A DNA stretch of 64,000 nt from Devosia sp. (GTDB lineage: Bacteria; Pseudomonadota; Alphaproteobacteria; Rhizobiales; Devosiaceae). The notes under the pieces are model-generated. The model had not been told where the DNA came from. It was given only the letters and a program-made list of their open reading frames with translations, and did no database searches. The position numbers and the translations under genes are program-made. Shown here one piece after another: positions 34,242-43,798 of this stretch. The stretch covers positions 1-64,000 of the forward strand of contig NZ_JACZKG010000009.1 in NCBI RefSeq assembly GCF_014860165.1. Reading direction: 5' to 3'. The number at the start of each line of letters is the position of its first letter. The stretch's first letter is position 1.

Positions 34242-35612
34242 TTAGATCTCGGCTTCCTTGAAAATCCGGGTCAGGTCCCCGTTCCATTCGCCGCGATATT
34301 TGTCCAGCCAGCGTTCGGCCGGCGATTTGGCGTGGCGGATGGTTTCCTCGAGCGGGGCGAGGTGGATGCTCTCATCCTTGCCCTGGTCATTGCGACGATT
34401 GCGGCGAACCAGGCCCGCCTCGGCAATGCCGACGGCCTGGGCGGCGACGTCATAGAGGTTGGAGCGATCATGCGGGGTCATCAGGCCCAGCCGCGGCACT
34501 TCACGCCGGATGCGGTCGCGCTCCTCGCGGCTCCACGGCTCGATGAGTTCATAGGCCGCTTCGAGCGATACCGCGTCATAGAGCAGGCCCGTCCAGAAGG
34601 CTGAAAGCGCGGTGATGGACTTCTCGTCGCCCATATCGGCGCCGCGCATCTCCAGATACTGCTTGAGGCGCACTTCGGGGAAGATCGTCCCCAGGTGGTA
34701 GTTCCAGTCCCGGCGCGTCGGCTTCTCGCCGGGCAATTGCGGCAGCTTGCCCTCAAGGAAGTCGCGGAAGCTCTCGCCGGCGACATTGACATATTTGCCA
34801 TCGCGGATGACGAAATACATCGGCACATCAAGTGCATAGTCGGCATATTGCTCGAAGCCGAAGCCCTCTTCGAACACGAAGGGCAGCATGCCGGTGCGGC
34901 TGTCGTCGGTATTGAGCCAGATATGACTGCGGAAGCTGAGATAGCCGCTGTCGCGGCCTTCCGAGAAGGGTGAATTGGCAAACAAAGCCGTGGCGACCGG
35001 CTGCAGCGCCAGCCCGACCCGCAGCTTCTTGACCATGTCGGCCTCGCTGGAAAAATCGAGATTGGTCTGCACGGTGGCCGAGCGGAACATCATCGATGTC
35101 CCCAGCGTCCCCACAGTGTCCATATAGGGCGCCATGATGCCGTAGCGCGATTTGGGCATGCGCTCGATTTCGGCGACGCTCCACAGCGGGGTGACCCCCA
35201 GGCCCAGGAAATGGATGCCGAGGGGGGCCGCGACTTCCCTGGCCAGGCGCATATGCTCTTCGGTTTCGGCGGCCGTGGCATGCAGGTCCGGCTGCGGCGC
35301 CCCCGACAGCTCGAACTGACCGCCCGGCTCCAGCGAAATGCCGCCATGGGCGACCGTGTCCCACAGGCCAATCGGGTTGCCTTCGTCGTAGAAGGGCTCC
35401 CAGCCGGTACGCTTGGCCATACCGTCGAGCAGGGCCCTGATGCCATTGGGACCTTCATAGGCTACCGGCCGCAGGGGATTGGTGTGGAAAACATGCTTTT
35501 CGTGCTCGGTGCCGATGCGCCATTCGCTTTCGGGCTTGCAGCCGCGCGACATGACCTCGATCAGGTCCGCCCGCGATTCAATCGGGGGCGAGTAGGTTTC
35601 GGCACCAGCCAT
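34242..35612 (-). CDS. gshA: Glutamate-cysteine ligase
   Basis: First step of glutathione synthesis. 456 residues of the alphaproteobacterial/plant-type (GCS2) family: [28 protein letters not shown] (substrate and Mg sites), [21 protein letters not shown] and a C-terminal [16 protein letters not shown] 35612. Its stop lies directly beside a Rep-A element. Confidence 0.94.
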   Translation of the reverse strand: MAGAETYSPPIESRADLIEVMSRGCKPESEWRIGTEHEKHVFHTNPLRPVAYEGPNGIRALLDGMAKRTGWEPFYDEGNPIGLWDTVAHGGISLEPGGQFELSGAPQPDLHATAAETEEHMRLAREVAAPLGIHFLGLGVTPLWSVAEIERMPKSRYGIMAPYMDTVGTLGTSMMFRSATVQTNLDFSSEADMVKKLRVGLALQPVATALFANSPFSEGRDSGYLSFRSHIWLNTDDSRTGMLPFVFEEGFGFEQYADYALDVPMYFVIRDGKYVNVAGESFRDFLEGKLPQLPGEKPTRRDWNYHLGTIFPEVRLKQYLEMRGADMGDEKSITALSAFWTGLLYDAVSLEAAYELIEPWSREERDRIRREVPRLGLMTPHDRSNLYDVAAQAVGIAEAGLVRRNRRNDQGKDESIHLAPLEETIRHAKSPAERWLDKYRGEWNGDLTRIFKEAEI

Positions 35613-35687
35613 AAGTTGTCCTCGGACGGTGAAGGTTCAAATGCTGGCCGGGAACATAGCGTTGCACGGGCCGAAAGCAATCGCCTT

Positions 35688-36428
35688 TTATCGCCAATCA
35701 CCGATGATAGCCTGAATCACGGCTAGCGCAGCGACTGCGGCGGTGTCGGCCCGCAGGATGCGGGGGCCGAGGCTAATGGGCACGACAAAGGGCAGGGCGC
35801 GCAGCTTGGCCCGCTCCTCGTCGGAAAATCCGCCTTCGGGGCCGACAAGCAGGCCCACCTTGTGCCCCCTGAGCGCGTTCAGTGCCTCGACGGGCGATGA
35901 CGACGCTTCACCTTCATCGGCCAGAACAAGGGTGCGGTCCGCCGGCCAGGCATCGAGCAACCGCTCCAGCGTCACCTCGGCTTCGACCTTGGGCACACTG
36001 AGCACTTCGCATTGCTCGGCAGCCTCGATGGCATTGGCGACCAGCCGCTCATGCTTGAGCCGGGCGACCTGGGTGAAGCGGGTGAGCACTGGCTGGATGG
36101 TGCCGGCGCCCATCTCCACCGCCTTCTGGATCACATAATCCAGCCGCTCGGTCTTGAGTGGGGCAAAGCCATACCAGAGATCCGATACCGGCGTTTGCTC
36201 GGCGATTTGCTCGACCAGTTCGAGCGTTACCGACTTCTTGGAGTCGCTGACCAGCCGGCCGAGCCAGGCGCCGTCGCGTCCATTGAACAGCACCACCTCG
36301 TCGCCCACGCTCTTGCGCAGCACCGCCGCCAGATAAAGCGACTGCTCCTTGCCCAGGTTGAGCTGGGTTCCCCCGGCGAGGTCGGGGGTGACGAACAGGC
36401 GGGGCAGGGCGGCATGGGTGCGGGGCAT
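35688..36428 (-). CDS. rsmE: 16S rRNA (uracil(1498)-N3)-methyltransferase RsmE
   Basis: Methylates U1498 of 16S rRNA on the assembled 30S subunit. 246-residue SPOUT-class protein with N-terminal PUA-like domain (LPRLFVTPDLAG, HAALPRLF) and the knotted C-terminal SAM site KVGLLVGPEGGFSDEE plus LGPRILRADTAAVAAL. ATG 36428 was chosen over 36449 by alignment to the usual N-terminus. Divergent from ubiA across Rep-D. Confidence 0.94.
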   Translation of the reverse strand: MPRTHAALPRLFVTPDLAGGTQLNLGKEQSLYLAAVLRKSVGDEVVLFNGRDGAWLGRLVSDSKKSVTLELVEQIAEQTPVSDLWYGFAPLKTERLDYVIQKAVEMGAGTIQPVLTRFTQVARLKHERLVANAIEAAEQCEVLSVPKVEAEVTLERLLDAWPADRTLVLADEGEASSSPVEALNALRGHKVGLLVGPEGGFSDEERAKLRALPFVVPISLGPRILRADTAAVAALAVIQAIIGDWR

Positions 36429-36449
36429 GTTTTGCTCATACACCACCAC

Positions 36450-36564
36450 GTCATTCCCGCGAAGGCGGGAATCTATTCTTTGAAGCTGCGCCCATTCGCG
36501 CTTTTACCGGCCAGCCACGCTGGTCTATTCAGGAGGAATGGATTCTCGCCTTCGCGGGAATGAC
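36450..36564. repeat. Rep-D inverted repeat upstream of ubiA
   Basis: Left arm 36450-36473 is identical to the left arm at 19406; right arm 36541-36564 differs from a perfect complement at one base (GATTCTCGCC). The spacer is 67 nt and unrelated to that of the cobQ-cobD copy. The right arm ends 11 bp before the ubiA ATG, so it replaces the normal leader. Confidence 0.85.
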
Positions 36565-36575
36565 GCGGTGATTGA

Positions 36576-37511
36576 ATGAGCGAACCCGGCCAGCAACCCA
36601 CTCCCGTCCCAGACGCCAAATCCGGCAACTGGGTCGATCGCTATGCTCCCGACTGGCTCAAGCCCTATGCGCGGCTGGCCCGCTGGGACCGGCCGATCGG
36701 CTTCTACCTGCTGTTCTGGCCCTGCGCCTGGGGCCTTGGCCTCGCCGCCATTGCCAATCCGGCCCTGGGCTTTGACTGGTGGGGCGCCGTGCTCATGCTT
36801 GTTGGAGCCATCCTGATGCGTGGCGCCGGCTGCACCTTCAACGATATCGTCGACCGCGACATCGACATGCAGGTCGCCCGCACCCGTCTTCGCCCGATTC
36901 CTTCAGGGCAGGTCACGGCGCGCGATGCCCTGGCCTTCCTGATTGCCCAGGCCCTGCTCGGCTCGGTCGTGCTGTTCCAGTTCAACCGCTTCACCGTCTG
37001 GGCCGGCGTCGCCTCGCTGGTGCTGGTGGCCATCTATCCATTCATGAAGCGGGTCACCTGGTGGCCGCAGGCTTTTCTCGGCCTCGCCTTCTCCTATGGC
37101 GCACTGGTCGGCTGGAGCTCGCAGACCGGTGGCCTGGGCTGGGCGCCGGTCCTGCTCTATGCCGGAACAATCCTCTGGGTCATCGGCTATGATACGATCT
37201 ATGCGCTGCAGGATGTGGAGGATGACGCCCTGGTCGGCGTCAAATCCACCGCGCGTCTGTTCGGCGAGCATGTGAAGCCCGCCGTCGCCACGCTCTATGC
37301 CGGGGCCTTCGTGCTCTGGAACGTGGCAGCCCTGTTGGCCGGCAGCGGCATTGTCTTCGCCGCCCTGTCGCTCGTGGCGGTCGCGCTGTTCACCTGGCAG
37401 GTGTGGACGGTGGATGCCGCGGTGCCGGATAATCCCCGGTTCCGCTTCGACAGCAACAAATATGTCGGCATCGTCATTGCCCTGGCGCTGCTGGCCGAGT
37501 GGGTATGGTGA
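36576..37511 (+). CDS. ubiA: 4-hydroxybenzoate octaprenyltransferase UbiA
   Basis: Membrane prenyltransferase of ubiquinone synthesis that joins the polyprenyl tail to 4-hydroxybenzoate. 311 residues and about nine helices. The first Asp-rich motif is NDIVDRDID with the preceding RGAGCTF, and the second is YALQDVEDDALVGVKS. The N-terminal WLKPYARLARWDRPIGFYLLF is typical. No clear ribosome-binding site is seen because Rep-D occupies the leader. Confidence 0.95.
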   Translation: MSEPGQQPTPVPDAKSGNWVDRYAPDWLKPYARLARWDRPIGFYLLFWPCAWGLGLAAIANPALGFDWWGAVLMLVGAILMRGAGCTFNDIVDRDIDMQVARTRLRPIPSGQVTARDALAFLIAQALLGSVVLFQFNRFTVWAGVASLVLVAIYPFMKRVTWWPQAFLGLAFSYGALVGWSSQTGGLGWAPVLLYAGTILWVIGYDTIYALQDVEDDALVGVKSTARLFGEHVKPAVATLYAGAFVLWNVAALLAGSGIVFAALSLVAVALFTWQVWTVDAAVPDNPRFRFDSNKYVGIVIALALLAEWVW

Positions 37512-37590
37512 TTGGGGGTGCCACTCTGCTGTGGTTTTAGGCCTATCGGTCACACCAGATGCTGACAGTCTGCTAACCAATGGACCCCAA

Positions 37591-37634
37591 ACGTCAAAGG
37601 GGCCGACCGCACCACCGGTCGACCCCTTTGACGT
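37591..37634. terminator. Strong hairpin between convergent ubiA and DUF6101 genes
   Basis: Arms ACGTCAAAGGGGCCGACCG (37591-37609) and CGGTCGACCCCTTTGACGT (37616-37634) pair over 19 bp with a single G-T wobble and a 6-nt loop. It lies 18 bp past the DUF6101 stop and 80 bp past ubiA. It has no T-run, so a factor-assisted or processing role is also possible. Confidence 0.65.
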
Positions 37635-37652
37635 GCTTTGGAGGGCAGAAAC

Positions 37653-38168
37653 TTATGCGTCGGGCTGCATGCCCGGCTTACGGCGGTTGAGGAAGCGCGG
37701 GCGACGACCGGCTTCGGCAGCCAGCTTGCGGCGGCTCTGATTGCCGCCGACCATCACGCCATCGACCTGCTGGCTATAGGGCATGTAGGCACCATCACCG
37801 GCCTTGATGAACAGCGGCAGGCGGAGCTTCTTGCCCCAGTTCTGCCATTCGGCGACGACGCTGTGATTGCCCTCTTCCTCGAACACCTGATAGTTCAGCT
37901 CGCTGTCGGAATGGACCAGCTCGATTGAGCTCGTCAGCACGCCTTCCTCGGAAATGCGGGTCGCCACGGCGACGCCGATGAATTCGGTGACCGGCACCTT
38001 CACCTTGATCGCCACGCCGCTCTGCTCGAGCATGCGGCGCACGGTAACGGTCTTGACGGGATCCCGGGGGCCATTGTCGTTCGCCGCCACGAAGCGGCGC
38101 TCCGCCAGCGTGGGGCGGCCGAATGCGAGAATGACCGAGGTCCCTTCCAACGCGACACCATGAACCAT
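37653..38168 (-). CDS. DUF6101 family protein
   Basis: 171-residue cytoplasmic protein recognisable as the Hyphomicrobiales-restricted DUF6101 family (MVHGVALEGTSVILAFGRP, RMLEQSGVAIKVKVPVTEFIGVAV). Function unknown. ATG 38168 follows GGAAGG. The C-terminal tail is basic (NQSRRKLAAEAGRRPRFLNRRK), which could bind nucleic acid or membrane; this is only inference. Upstream there is an AT-rich region with likely promoter elements. Confidence 0.8.
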   Translation of the reverse strand: MVHGVALEGTSVILAFGRPTLAERRFVAANDNGPRDPVKTVTVRRMLEQSGVAIKVKVPVTEFIGVAVATRISEEGVLTSSIELVHSDSELNYQVFEEEGNHSVVAEWQNWGKKLRLPLFIKAGDGAYMPYSQQVDGVMVGGNQSRRKLAAEAGRRPRFLNRRKPGMQPDA

Positions 38169-38435
38169 TTGAATTCGCCTTCCTGTCAACTTCGAGAGCT
38201 GGTTTTTGGTGCTCTCTTTTGTAGGCCCACCATACCCCGCCCCCTTACCTGCCCCCTTAATCGGTTCGGTTAAGTTTATCTTGTTTTCCGAGAGGGTTAG
38301 CAGGGTCTTGCACCCAGTAGGGAGCGGTTAACCCAGCCACGTGGCGGGGTGTTAACCCTGCCACATTTCGCCGGCAGATCACGCCACGCGGCGCGGCCCT
38401 TGCCCGCGGCCCGCGCCCGGCCTAAAAGGCCGGCA

Positions 38436-39296
38436 ATGCCTGCGCCCGCGACCACCTATAGCGACGATCTGGAACTGCTCCGCTCCTCGGCGGTCGCGGC
38501 CGGCATCATTGCCAGCGGTTTCTTCCGTCGCGACGTCAGAAGCTGGACCAAGGAGAATGCTTCTCCGGTCAGCGAGGCCGATATCATGGTCGATCGCTAC
38601 CTGGCCGCCTCGCTGCTGCACGCCCGACCCGATTATGGCTGGCTCAGCGAAGAGACGGTCGACAATCCCAGCCGCCTCGATTGCGAGCGGGTGTTCGTGG
38701 TCGATCCCATCGACGGCACCCGTGGCTTCCTGCGCGGCGAGGACAGCTGGACCGTATCGCTGGCCGTGGTTGAGAACGGCGTGCCGGTGGCCGGCGTGGT
38801 CTATGCGCCTGTCCGCGACGAAATGTATGACGCGGCACGGGGCGAGGGCGCGCGTCTCAATGGCAGGCTCATCCAGCGCAGCCGCCGGGCCGGCGCCGCC
38901 CCGATCATTCCCGCCGCCGGAGCGGTGCACCAGGAGATGCAGGCGGCCGGGCTCGTCTATACCCGTGGTCCCTACTATCCCTCGCTCGCCTACCGGCTGG
39001 TGCAGGTAGCGACCGGCAAGCTCGATGCGGTCGCCAACCGCCGCGGCAGCCAGGATTGGGATATTGCTGCTGCAACCGTGATCCTGGACGAATGCGGCGC
39101 CCACATCGCCGATGTCTGCGCCGGCTACCCCAGATTCAACAAACGAGATGTGCGCCATGGAGCGCTTGCGGCGCTCGGCGACATGAGCCTAAAACCGCAC
39201 GTCCACGCGGCGCTGATCAAGGTCTATGGCTGCCCGGCCGAGACAGGTGCAGCGGACCTGCCCATTCCTTCACACACGGACCTGACCGATGGCTAA
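38436..39296 (+). CDS. Inositol monophosphatase-family phosphatase, CysQ-like
   Basis: 286 residues. Metal-binding motifs are GWLSEETVDN (S71-E72-E73), D90-P-I-D-G-T95 and WDIAAATVILDECG, as in 3'(2'),5'-bisphosphate nucleotidase (CysQ) and inositol monophosphatase. CysQ-like is favoured by SWTKENASPVSEADIMVD near the N-terminus. Substrate remains open. ATG 38436 has AAAGG upstream. It overlaps the DUF4170 gene by 8 bp. Confidence 0.88.
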   Translation: MPAPATTYSDDLELLRSSAVAAGIIASGFFRRDVRSWTKENASPVSEADIMVDRYLAASLLHARPDYGWLSEETVDNPSRLDCERVFVVDPIDGTRGFLRGEDSWTVSLAVVENGVPVAGVVYAPVRDEMYDAARGEGARLNGRLIQRSRRAGAAPIIPAAGAVHQEMQAAGLVYTRGPYYPSLAYRLVQVATGKLDAVANRRGSQDWDIAAATVILDECGAHIADVCAGYPRFNKRDVRHGALAALGDMSLKPHVHAALIKVYGCPAETGAADLPIPSHTDLTDG

Positions 39297-39531
39297 AGAA
39301 GAAACCACCAAGCAGCTGCTGCACCTTGTGATTGGCGGCGAGCTGTCGAGCCTGGAAGGCGTGACTTTCGCCGATCTCGACAAGGTCGACATCGTTGGGC
39401 TCTATCCCAACTATGCCGCCGCCTATGCAGTGTGGAAGCAGAAGGCGCAGATGACGGTCGACAGCGCCCAGACGCGTTATTTCATCGTCCACCTGCACCG
39501 CCTGCTCGAGCCGGAAACCCACAAGGCTTAA
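39289..39531 (+). CDS. DUF4170 domain protein
   Basis: 80-residue acidic protein (HLVIGGELSSLEGVTFADLD, LYPNYAAAYAVWKQKAQ) matching DUF4170, a small alphaproteobacterial family of unknown function that commonly follows a CysQ/IMPase gene, as here. The 8-bp overlap suggests coupled expression. Confidence 0.85.
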   Translation: MAKEETTKQLLHLVIGGELSSLEGVTFADLDKVDIVGLYPNYAAAYAVWKQKAQMTVDSAQTRYFIVHLHRLLEPETHKA

Positions 39532-39542
39532 CCGCCTTCCCT

Positions 39543-39672
39543 TCACCTCTCCCTTCGGGGGAGAGGTCGGCGCGTAGCGCCGGGTGAGGGGGCCTATTCG
39601 TGGCTCGGTTTTGGGGGAAGGCCCCCTCACCCGACCGAAGGCGGTCGACCTCTCCCCCTGGGGGAGAGGTGA
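39543..39672. repeat. Rep-A full element between DUF4170 and the LpxB-like gene
   Basis: Cleanest copy: TCACCTCTCCCTTCGGGGGA, then GGCGCGTAGCGCC, GGGTGAGGGGGCC, spacer, GGCCCCCTCACCC, GACCGAAGGCGGTC and CTCTCCCCCTGGGGGAGAGG. It separates convergent genes. Its first 29 nt (39541-39569) are identical to the copy inside cobN. Confidence 0.9.
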
Positions 39673-39682
39673 AGGGGTTCAG

Positions 39683-40831
39683 TTACCCCATCAGCGCGTC
39701 GATGATCGCGTGCATGGCTCCCGGGCCGCCGATGCGCTGGCGGCCGATATTGCCCAGGCGCCGCCGCTCTTCGTCGTCGGACAGCAGCTTTCGCAAGGCC
39801 GCGCCAATAGCCGGCGCCTCCGCATTCACCACCGTACGGGCCTCGCCGAACAGCATCTGCTCGTCGGTGAAGCGGGAGCGGCGGTCGCGGGGATTGACGA
39901 AGGTGATGGCGGGCTTGCCCAGGCCCAGTGCCTGCACCGTCGCCGTGCCCGCCTGCGACAGCACCACATCGGAGGCCGCGAGCAGGTTTCCCATGGCGCC
40001 GCCCCGCGCCATGTGGATGGTGAGGTCCCCATCGGACAATTCACCCAGGTCGGACGGCTCGGCGCTGAGCATGGGCGTACGCTTGAGCCCGGTCTTGCGC
40101 GCCAGTTCATCCACGCTGACGCTGCCCGCAACCGCCAGGAACACATCGGGACGCATCTCCGCGGGCAGGCTGCGCAGGGCATCGACCTGGAGCGCAAAAC
40201 TCTCCGATGTCAGGGCCCGGCTGCCCGGCAGCAGGGTCACAGCGAGGGCCCGGCTGCGCCGAGCCCGGGCGTCGTAATCGCCATAGGGAATGGCATCCAT
40301 CATCACATTACCGGCCGAGCGGGCATCGACGCCGATATGCTCCAGCGTCCGCGCCAGGTTGTCGGCGCGGCAGAACACCGTCTTGCAGGCCTGCTTGATG
40401 GCCCAGCGTTCGGGCGCCGCATAGAGCCGGGCCGCGCCCGTCTTGTAGACGTCGAGATAGGTGAGACCGCGATGGCCCGAGAAATAGCAGGCGAATACCC
40501 CCACCATGTCACCGACCACGACCACGCGGTCATACTTGCCTTTGACCTTGCGCAGGAAATCGAGGGCCGGGGGCACCGTCGCCAGGCCGCCCGTAGCGAT
40601 ATCGCGCCGCAGCGAGCCCTTCACATTGCGCCAGCCCTCGGAAGCCAGCGTGGCGCGCGGCCCGACAATGGGGCAGACGCCGGCATAAGCATTGCCCGAC
40701 CCGATCATGGGATAGGCTTCGACCGCAACCGTATCAGGCAGGCGCGCTGCGACAGCCGCCGCAATCGCATCCTCGCCATGGCCATTGGAAATGAACAGAA
40801 ATCGGCTTCGGCCCGACGCTTCGGCCTCCAC
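39683..40831 (-). CDS. Lipid-A-disaccharide synthase-related glycosyltransferase-like protein
   Basis: 382 residues related to LpxB. Family points are FLFISNGHGEDAIAAAVAARL at the N-terminus, VVVVGDMVGVFACYFSG, VTLLPGSRALTSESFALQVD and SQAGTATVQALGLGKPAITFV. True LpxB is normally in the fab/lpx cluster, so this is probably the related family of unknown acceptor. Start chosen at GTG 40831, two bases after the DUF2093 stop; the longer frame to 41071 is a shadow of DUF2093. Confidence 0.8.
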   Translation of the reverse strand: MEAEASGRSRFLFISNGHGEDAIAAAVAARLPDTVAVEAYPMIGSGNAYAGVCPIVGPRATLASEGWRNVKGSLRRDIATGGLATVPPALDFLRKVKGKYDRVVVVGDMVGVFACYFSGHRGLTYLDVYKTGAARLYAAPERWAIKQACKTVFCRADNLARTLEHIGVDARSAGNVMMDAIPYGDYDARARRSRALAVTLLPGSRALTSESFALQVDALRSLPAEMRPDVFLAVAGSVSVDELARKTGLKRTPMLSAEPSDLGELSDGDLTIHMARGGAMGNLLAASDVVLSQAGTATVQALGLGKPAITFVNPRDRRSRFTDEQMLFGEARTVVNAEAPAIGAALRKLLSDDEERRRLGNIGRQRIGGPGAMHAIIDALMG

Positions 40832-40833
40832 CT

Positions 40834-41055
40834 TCAGGCCCCGCGGCCAAAGCGCTCGAAGGCGGTATGGGCCGCCACGGCATCGGCATAGGGCTCCTGC
40901 CGGTCCACGCTCCAGTAGAACAGCTCGTCGAGCGGGATCGGCTTCTGGGTGATGGCGCAGCGGACGAAGCTGCCGGGCTTGAGGACAACATAGTCGCCAT
41001 CGACATAGCGGATGACTGCCTCTGTGGGCGCAAAGCCCTTGTCGAAGATGTTCAT
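40834..41055 (-). CDS. DUF2093 domain protein
   Basis: 73 residues (MNIFDKGFAPTEAVIRYVDG, VLKPGSFVRCAITQKPIPL, LFYWSVDRQEPYADA), a clear DUF2093 match. These small alphaproteobacterial proteins contain one Cys and resemble a zinc-ribbon remnant, function unknown. ATG 41055 follows AAGGAA. It forms a tight pair with the LpxB-like gene. Confidence 0.87.
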   Translation of the reverse strand: MNIFDKGFAPTEAVIRYVDGDYVVLKPGSFVRCAITQKPIPLDELFYWSVDRQEPYADAVAAHTAFERFGRGA

Positions 41056-41104
41056 GCGGGCATTCCTTCAACCTTTGCCCCGATATAGCGAGCTATGGGC
41101 TCGA

Positions 41105-42718
41105 TCAAAAGAGGCTTTCCTGACGATCCGGGTCAGATTGAGGTCGTGATTTCTTCTTTATGACCGGACTGCCCGCAATCGTCGCGCCCACGGCGCCGTC
41201 GGCGAACTCGATAGCCACCATATCGCCCGGCTTGAGCCCGTCGCGCTGATGCACAAGATTGCCCTGGTCATCCTTGATCACGGCATAGCCGCGCGCCAAC
41301 ACACTCTTGTAGCTCAGCGACCCCAACAGCTTGCCGGCCTGCGCCAGCGTCGCGCCGCGCAGGGTCAGCCCCTGCAGCATGCTGGCATAGAGCCGCGTCG
41401 CCAGCGGGCTGAGCTGGGCCTGGCCGTGGCGGATTTCAGCCCTAAGCGTGCCCGGAGAAAGCTTGGGGCCGATTGCAGCAAGCTGGGCATGCTTGCGCTC
41501 CAGCGACTGGGCGGTGGCTGCGGCCAGGCGTGTGGCCTTTGGATCATAGGTGAAGCGGGCGCGATCGACGGTTTTGCGCACCGCGTTGTCGGAGCGAGGC
41601 GACAGGTTCCCGAGACGTTCACCCAGTTCGGTCTGCCGGCGCAGCAGCAGGTGCGGCGTCAGGCGCGGCTCCACGCGGGCCAGGTGCACGCGCCGGTCCT
41701 GCACCGAATGGCGCAGGCAGGCCAGGAGGTTACTGGCGGCATGGTCGAGCCGTTGCCGCTGGCCCGAGACCAGGTCACCGGGCCGGGGCAGGCCCGCCGC
41801 CGCCGCGCGAAACCGGTCCCGTGCGGTGCTGGCAATGCGGCGGCTGGCCTGGCGCTGCCGCGCGCCCAGATCATCGACATAGCCGACCAGTTCCGCCCGC
41901 ACCGGCACCGCCGCTTCGGCGGCAGCCGTCGGCGTCGGCGCGCGCATGTCCGAGGCATAGTCGATCAGCGTCGTATCGGTCTCGTGCCCCACGGCGGAGA
42001 TGACGGGAATGCCGCTGGCGGCGACGGCGCGGACCACCGCCTCCTCGTTGAAGCCCCACAGATCCTCGATCGAGCCGCCGCCGCGTGCCACGATCAGCAG
42101 GTCCGGGCGGGGGATGGGGCCATCGGGCAGCAGCGCGTTGAATCCCTCGATGGCGTTGACCACCTCTGGCGCGCAGGTCTCGCCCTGCACACGCACCGGC
42201 CAGACCAGCACATGGCTGGGGAAGCGATCGGCCAGTCGATGCAGGATATCGCGGATAACCGCCCCGGTGGGCGAGGTGATGACACCGATGACGCGCGGCA
42301 GATAGGGCAGGGGGCGCTTGCGCTCCCGCGCGAACAGGCCCTCGGCATGGAGCTTGCGCCGCCGCTCTTCGAGCAGCGCCATCAGCGCCCCGGCGCCGGC
42401 CGGCTCGATATTTTCGATGACGATCTGGTACTTGCTCGAGCGGGGGAAGGTGGTGAGCCTTCCGGTGGCGATGACCTCCAGCCCCTCCTGCGGCTTGAAG
42501 GTCAGGCGCGCATAGCTGGTCTTCCAGACGACCGCGTCGATCGACGCATTCTCGTCCTTGAGCGTGAAATAGGCGTGGCCGGAAGCATGCTGGCCGCGAT
42601 AGCCGGAAATTTCGCCCCGCACCCGCACATGGCCGAACTCGTCCTCGACGGTGCGCTTGACCGCCTGGGCGATCTCGCTGACGGAAAATTCGGGGGCGTT
42701 GGTAAGGATCTCGGCCAT
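41105..42718 (-). CDS. xseA: Exodeoxyribonuclease VII large subunit
   Basis: Catalytic subunit of ExoVII, degrading single-stranded DNA. 537 residues: N-terminal OB-fold (RVRGEISGYRGQHASGHAYFTLKD), catalytic core (VIGVITSPTGAVIRDILHRL, ARGGGSIEDLWGFNEEAVVRA, VGHETDTTLIDYASD), a long coiled-coil and a C-terminal (LARGYAVIKDDQG). The tail (KKKSRPQSDPDRQESLF) is longer than in E. coli. xseB is not adjacent. Confidence 0.95.
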   Translation of the reverse strand: MAEILTNAPEFSVSEIAQAVKRTVEDEFGHVRVRGEISGYRGQHASGHAYFTLKDENASIDAVVWKTSYARLTFKPQEGLEVIATGRLTTFPRSSKYQIVIENIEPAGAGALMALLEERRRKLHAEGLFARERKRPLPYLPRVIGVITSPTGAVIRDILHRLADRFPSHVLVWPVRVQGETCAPEVVNAIEGFNALLPDGPIPRPDLLIVARGGGSIEDLWGFNEEAVVRAVAASGIPVISAVGHETDTTLIDYASDMRAPTPTAAAEAAVPVRAELVGYVDDLGARQRQASRRIASTARDRFRAAAAGLPRPGDLVSGQRQRLDHAASNLLACLRHSVQDRRVHLARVEPRLTPHLLLRRQTELGERLGNLSPRSDNAVRKTVDRARFTYDPKATRLAAATAQSLERKHAQLAAIGPKLSPGTLRAEIRHGQAQLSPLATRLYASMLQGLTLRGATLAQAGKLLGSLSYKSVLARGYAVIKDDQGNLVHQRDGLKPGDMVAIEFADGAVGATIAGSPVIKKKSRPQSDPDRQESLF

Positions 42719-42759
42719 GCCATCTGGTGCGACATCGAATGTGTCAGGTCAAGCCCGCG

Positions 42760-43647
42760 CTATTCCGCTGCCTCGGCCTGGCGCGGCGCGGGCAGGTTGC
42801 CCATCGACTGCACGATATGATTGGCCAGGGCATCATAAATGCCTCCATAGGCGTGGCTGGCGCGCATCAGGGCGATCTGGGCATCGGCCAGGCGCGGCAG
42901 GCTCTGCTCGTCACTGATGACGCGCATCCCGGGCTGCAACGCACTCTCCGGCAAGAAACCGACGGCGAGGTCGGACAGCACGGCGCTCGAAATGGCGGTC
43001 GCGTTGGAGGACGTATAGGCAATGCGATAGTCCTTGCCGGTGCGGTCGAGCTGTTCCATGGCATCCTTGCGCCAGATGCAGCAATTGGGGCCGCAGGCAA
43101 TGGCGAGTGGTTCGCTGGCCAGGGCCCGGCCGCCATGGCTGGCCACCCAGAACATGCGCTCGGTGCGGAACAGCTCACCGAAATTCTGCTCGGTGCCCTG
43201 GGTGAAGACGATCAGGTCGTAGCGTCCCGCCCGCATGCCCTGCAGCAGTTCTTCGGAGGCCATGCAGCTCACATCGACCGCAATTCGGGGATGGGTCCGC
43301 TGGAAACTGGACAGAATCACCGGCAGCAGGCGCACGGCATAATCGTCGGGCACGCCGAAGCGGATCGAACCCGCCAGGTCGCCATCCGAGAAGTGGTCGA
43401 GTATCTCGGCATTGGTCCGCAGCATCTTGCGGGCGCGGGAATAGAGTGCCTCGCCATGCAGGGTCAGCGTCACGCTGCGCCCATCGCGCGTCAGCAGCGT
43501 CTGCCCGAGCCGCTCTTCCAGGCGCTTGATCTGCATGGAGACGGCGGACTGGGTCTTGTTCACCCGGCGCGCCGCCTCGGTAAAGCTGCCGCAATCGGCA
43601 ATGGCACAGAAGCTCTGCAATTGGTCGAGATCGAGGGGTGCGGTCAT
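42760..43647 (-). CDS. LysR-type transcriptional regulator
   Basis: 295 residues. The winged HTH is LQSFCAIADCGSFTEAARRVNKTQSAVSMQIKRLEERLG (about 9-47), and the substrate-binding domain follows with several Cys (CMASEELL, CGPNCCIW). It is divergent from the DUF1127 gene, whose promoter lies in the 151-bp gap, so DUF1127 is the likely target. The inducer is unknown. Confidence 0.9.
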   Translation of the reverse strand: MTAPLDLDQLQSFCAIADCGSFTEAARRVNKTQSAVSMQIKRLEERLGQTLLTRDGRSVTLTLHGEALYSRARKMLRTNAEILDHFSDGDLAGSIRFGVPDDYAVRLLPVILSSFQRTHPRIAVDVSCMASEELLQGMRAGRYDLIVFTQGTEQNFGELFRTERMFWVASHGGRALASEPLAIACGPNCCIWRKDAMEQLDRTGKDYRIAYTSSNATAISSAVLSDLAVGFLPESALQPGMRVISDEQSLPRLADAQIALMRASHAYGGIYDALANHIVQSMGNLPAPRQAEAAE

Positions 43648-43798
43648 CGCGATGTTCCATCACTCGAATTGATAAGGCAGATGAAATCTATTTGTTGGAC
43701 GAATGGATGTCCAGAGCGCTATCACATCATCATCGACGCAAAGACCTCGCGGCGAACCCGCCGGCCTCCCCGGCACAACCACATGTTTGGAGATTACC

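Noticed and set aside
40832..41071. N-terminal extension of the LpxB-like protein
   Set aside because: It would overlap the whole DUF2093 gene and encodes Arg/Cys-rich sequence unlike LpxB.
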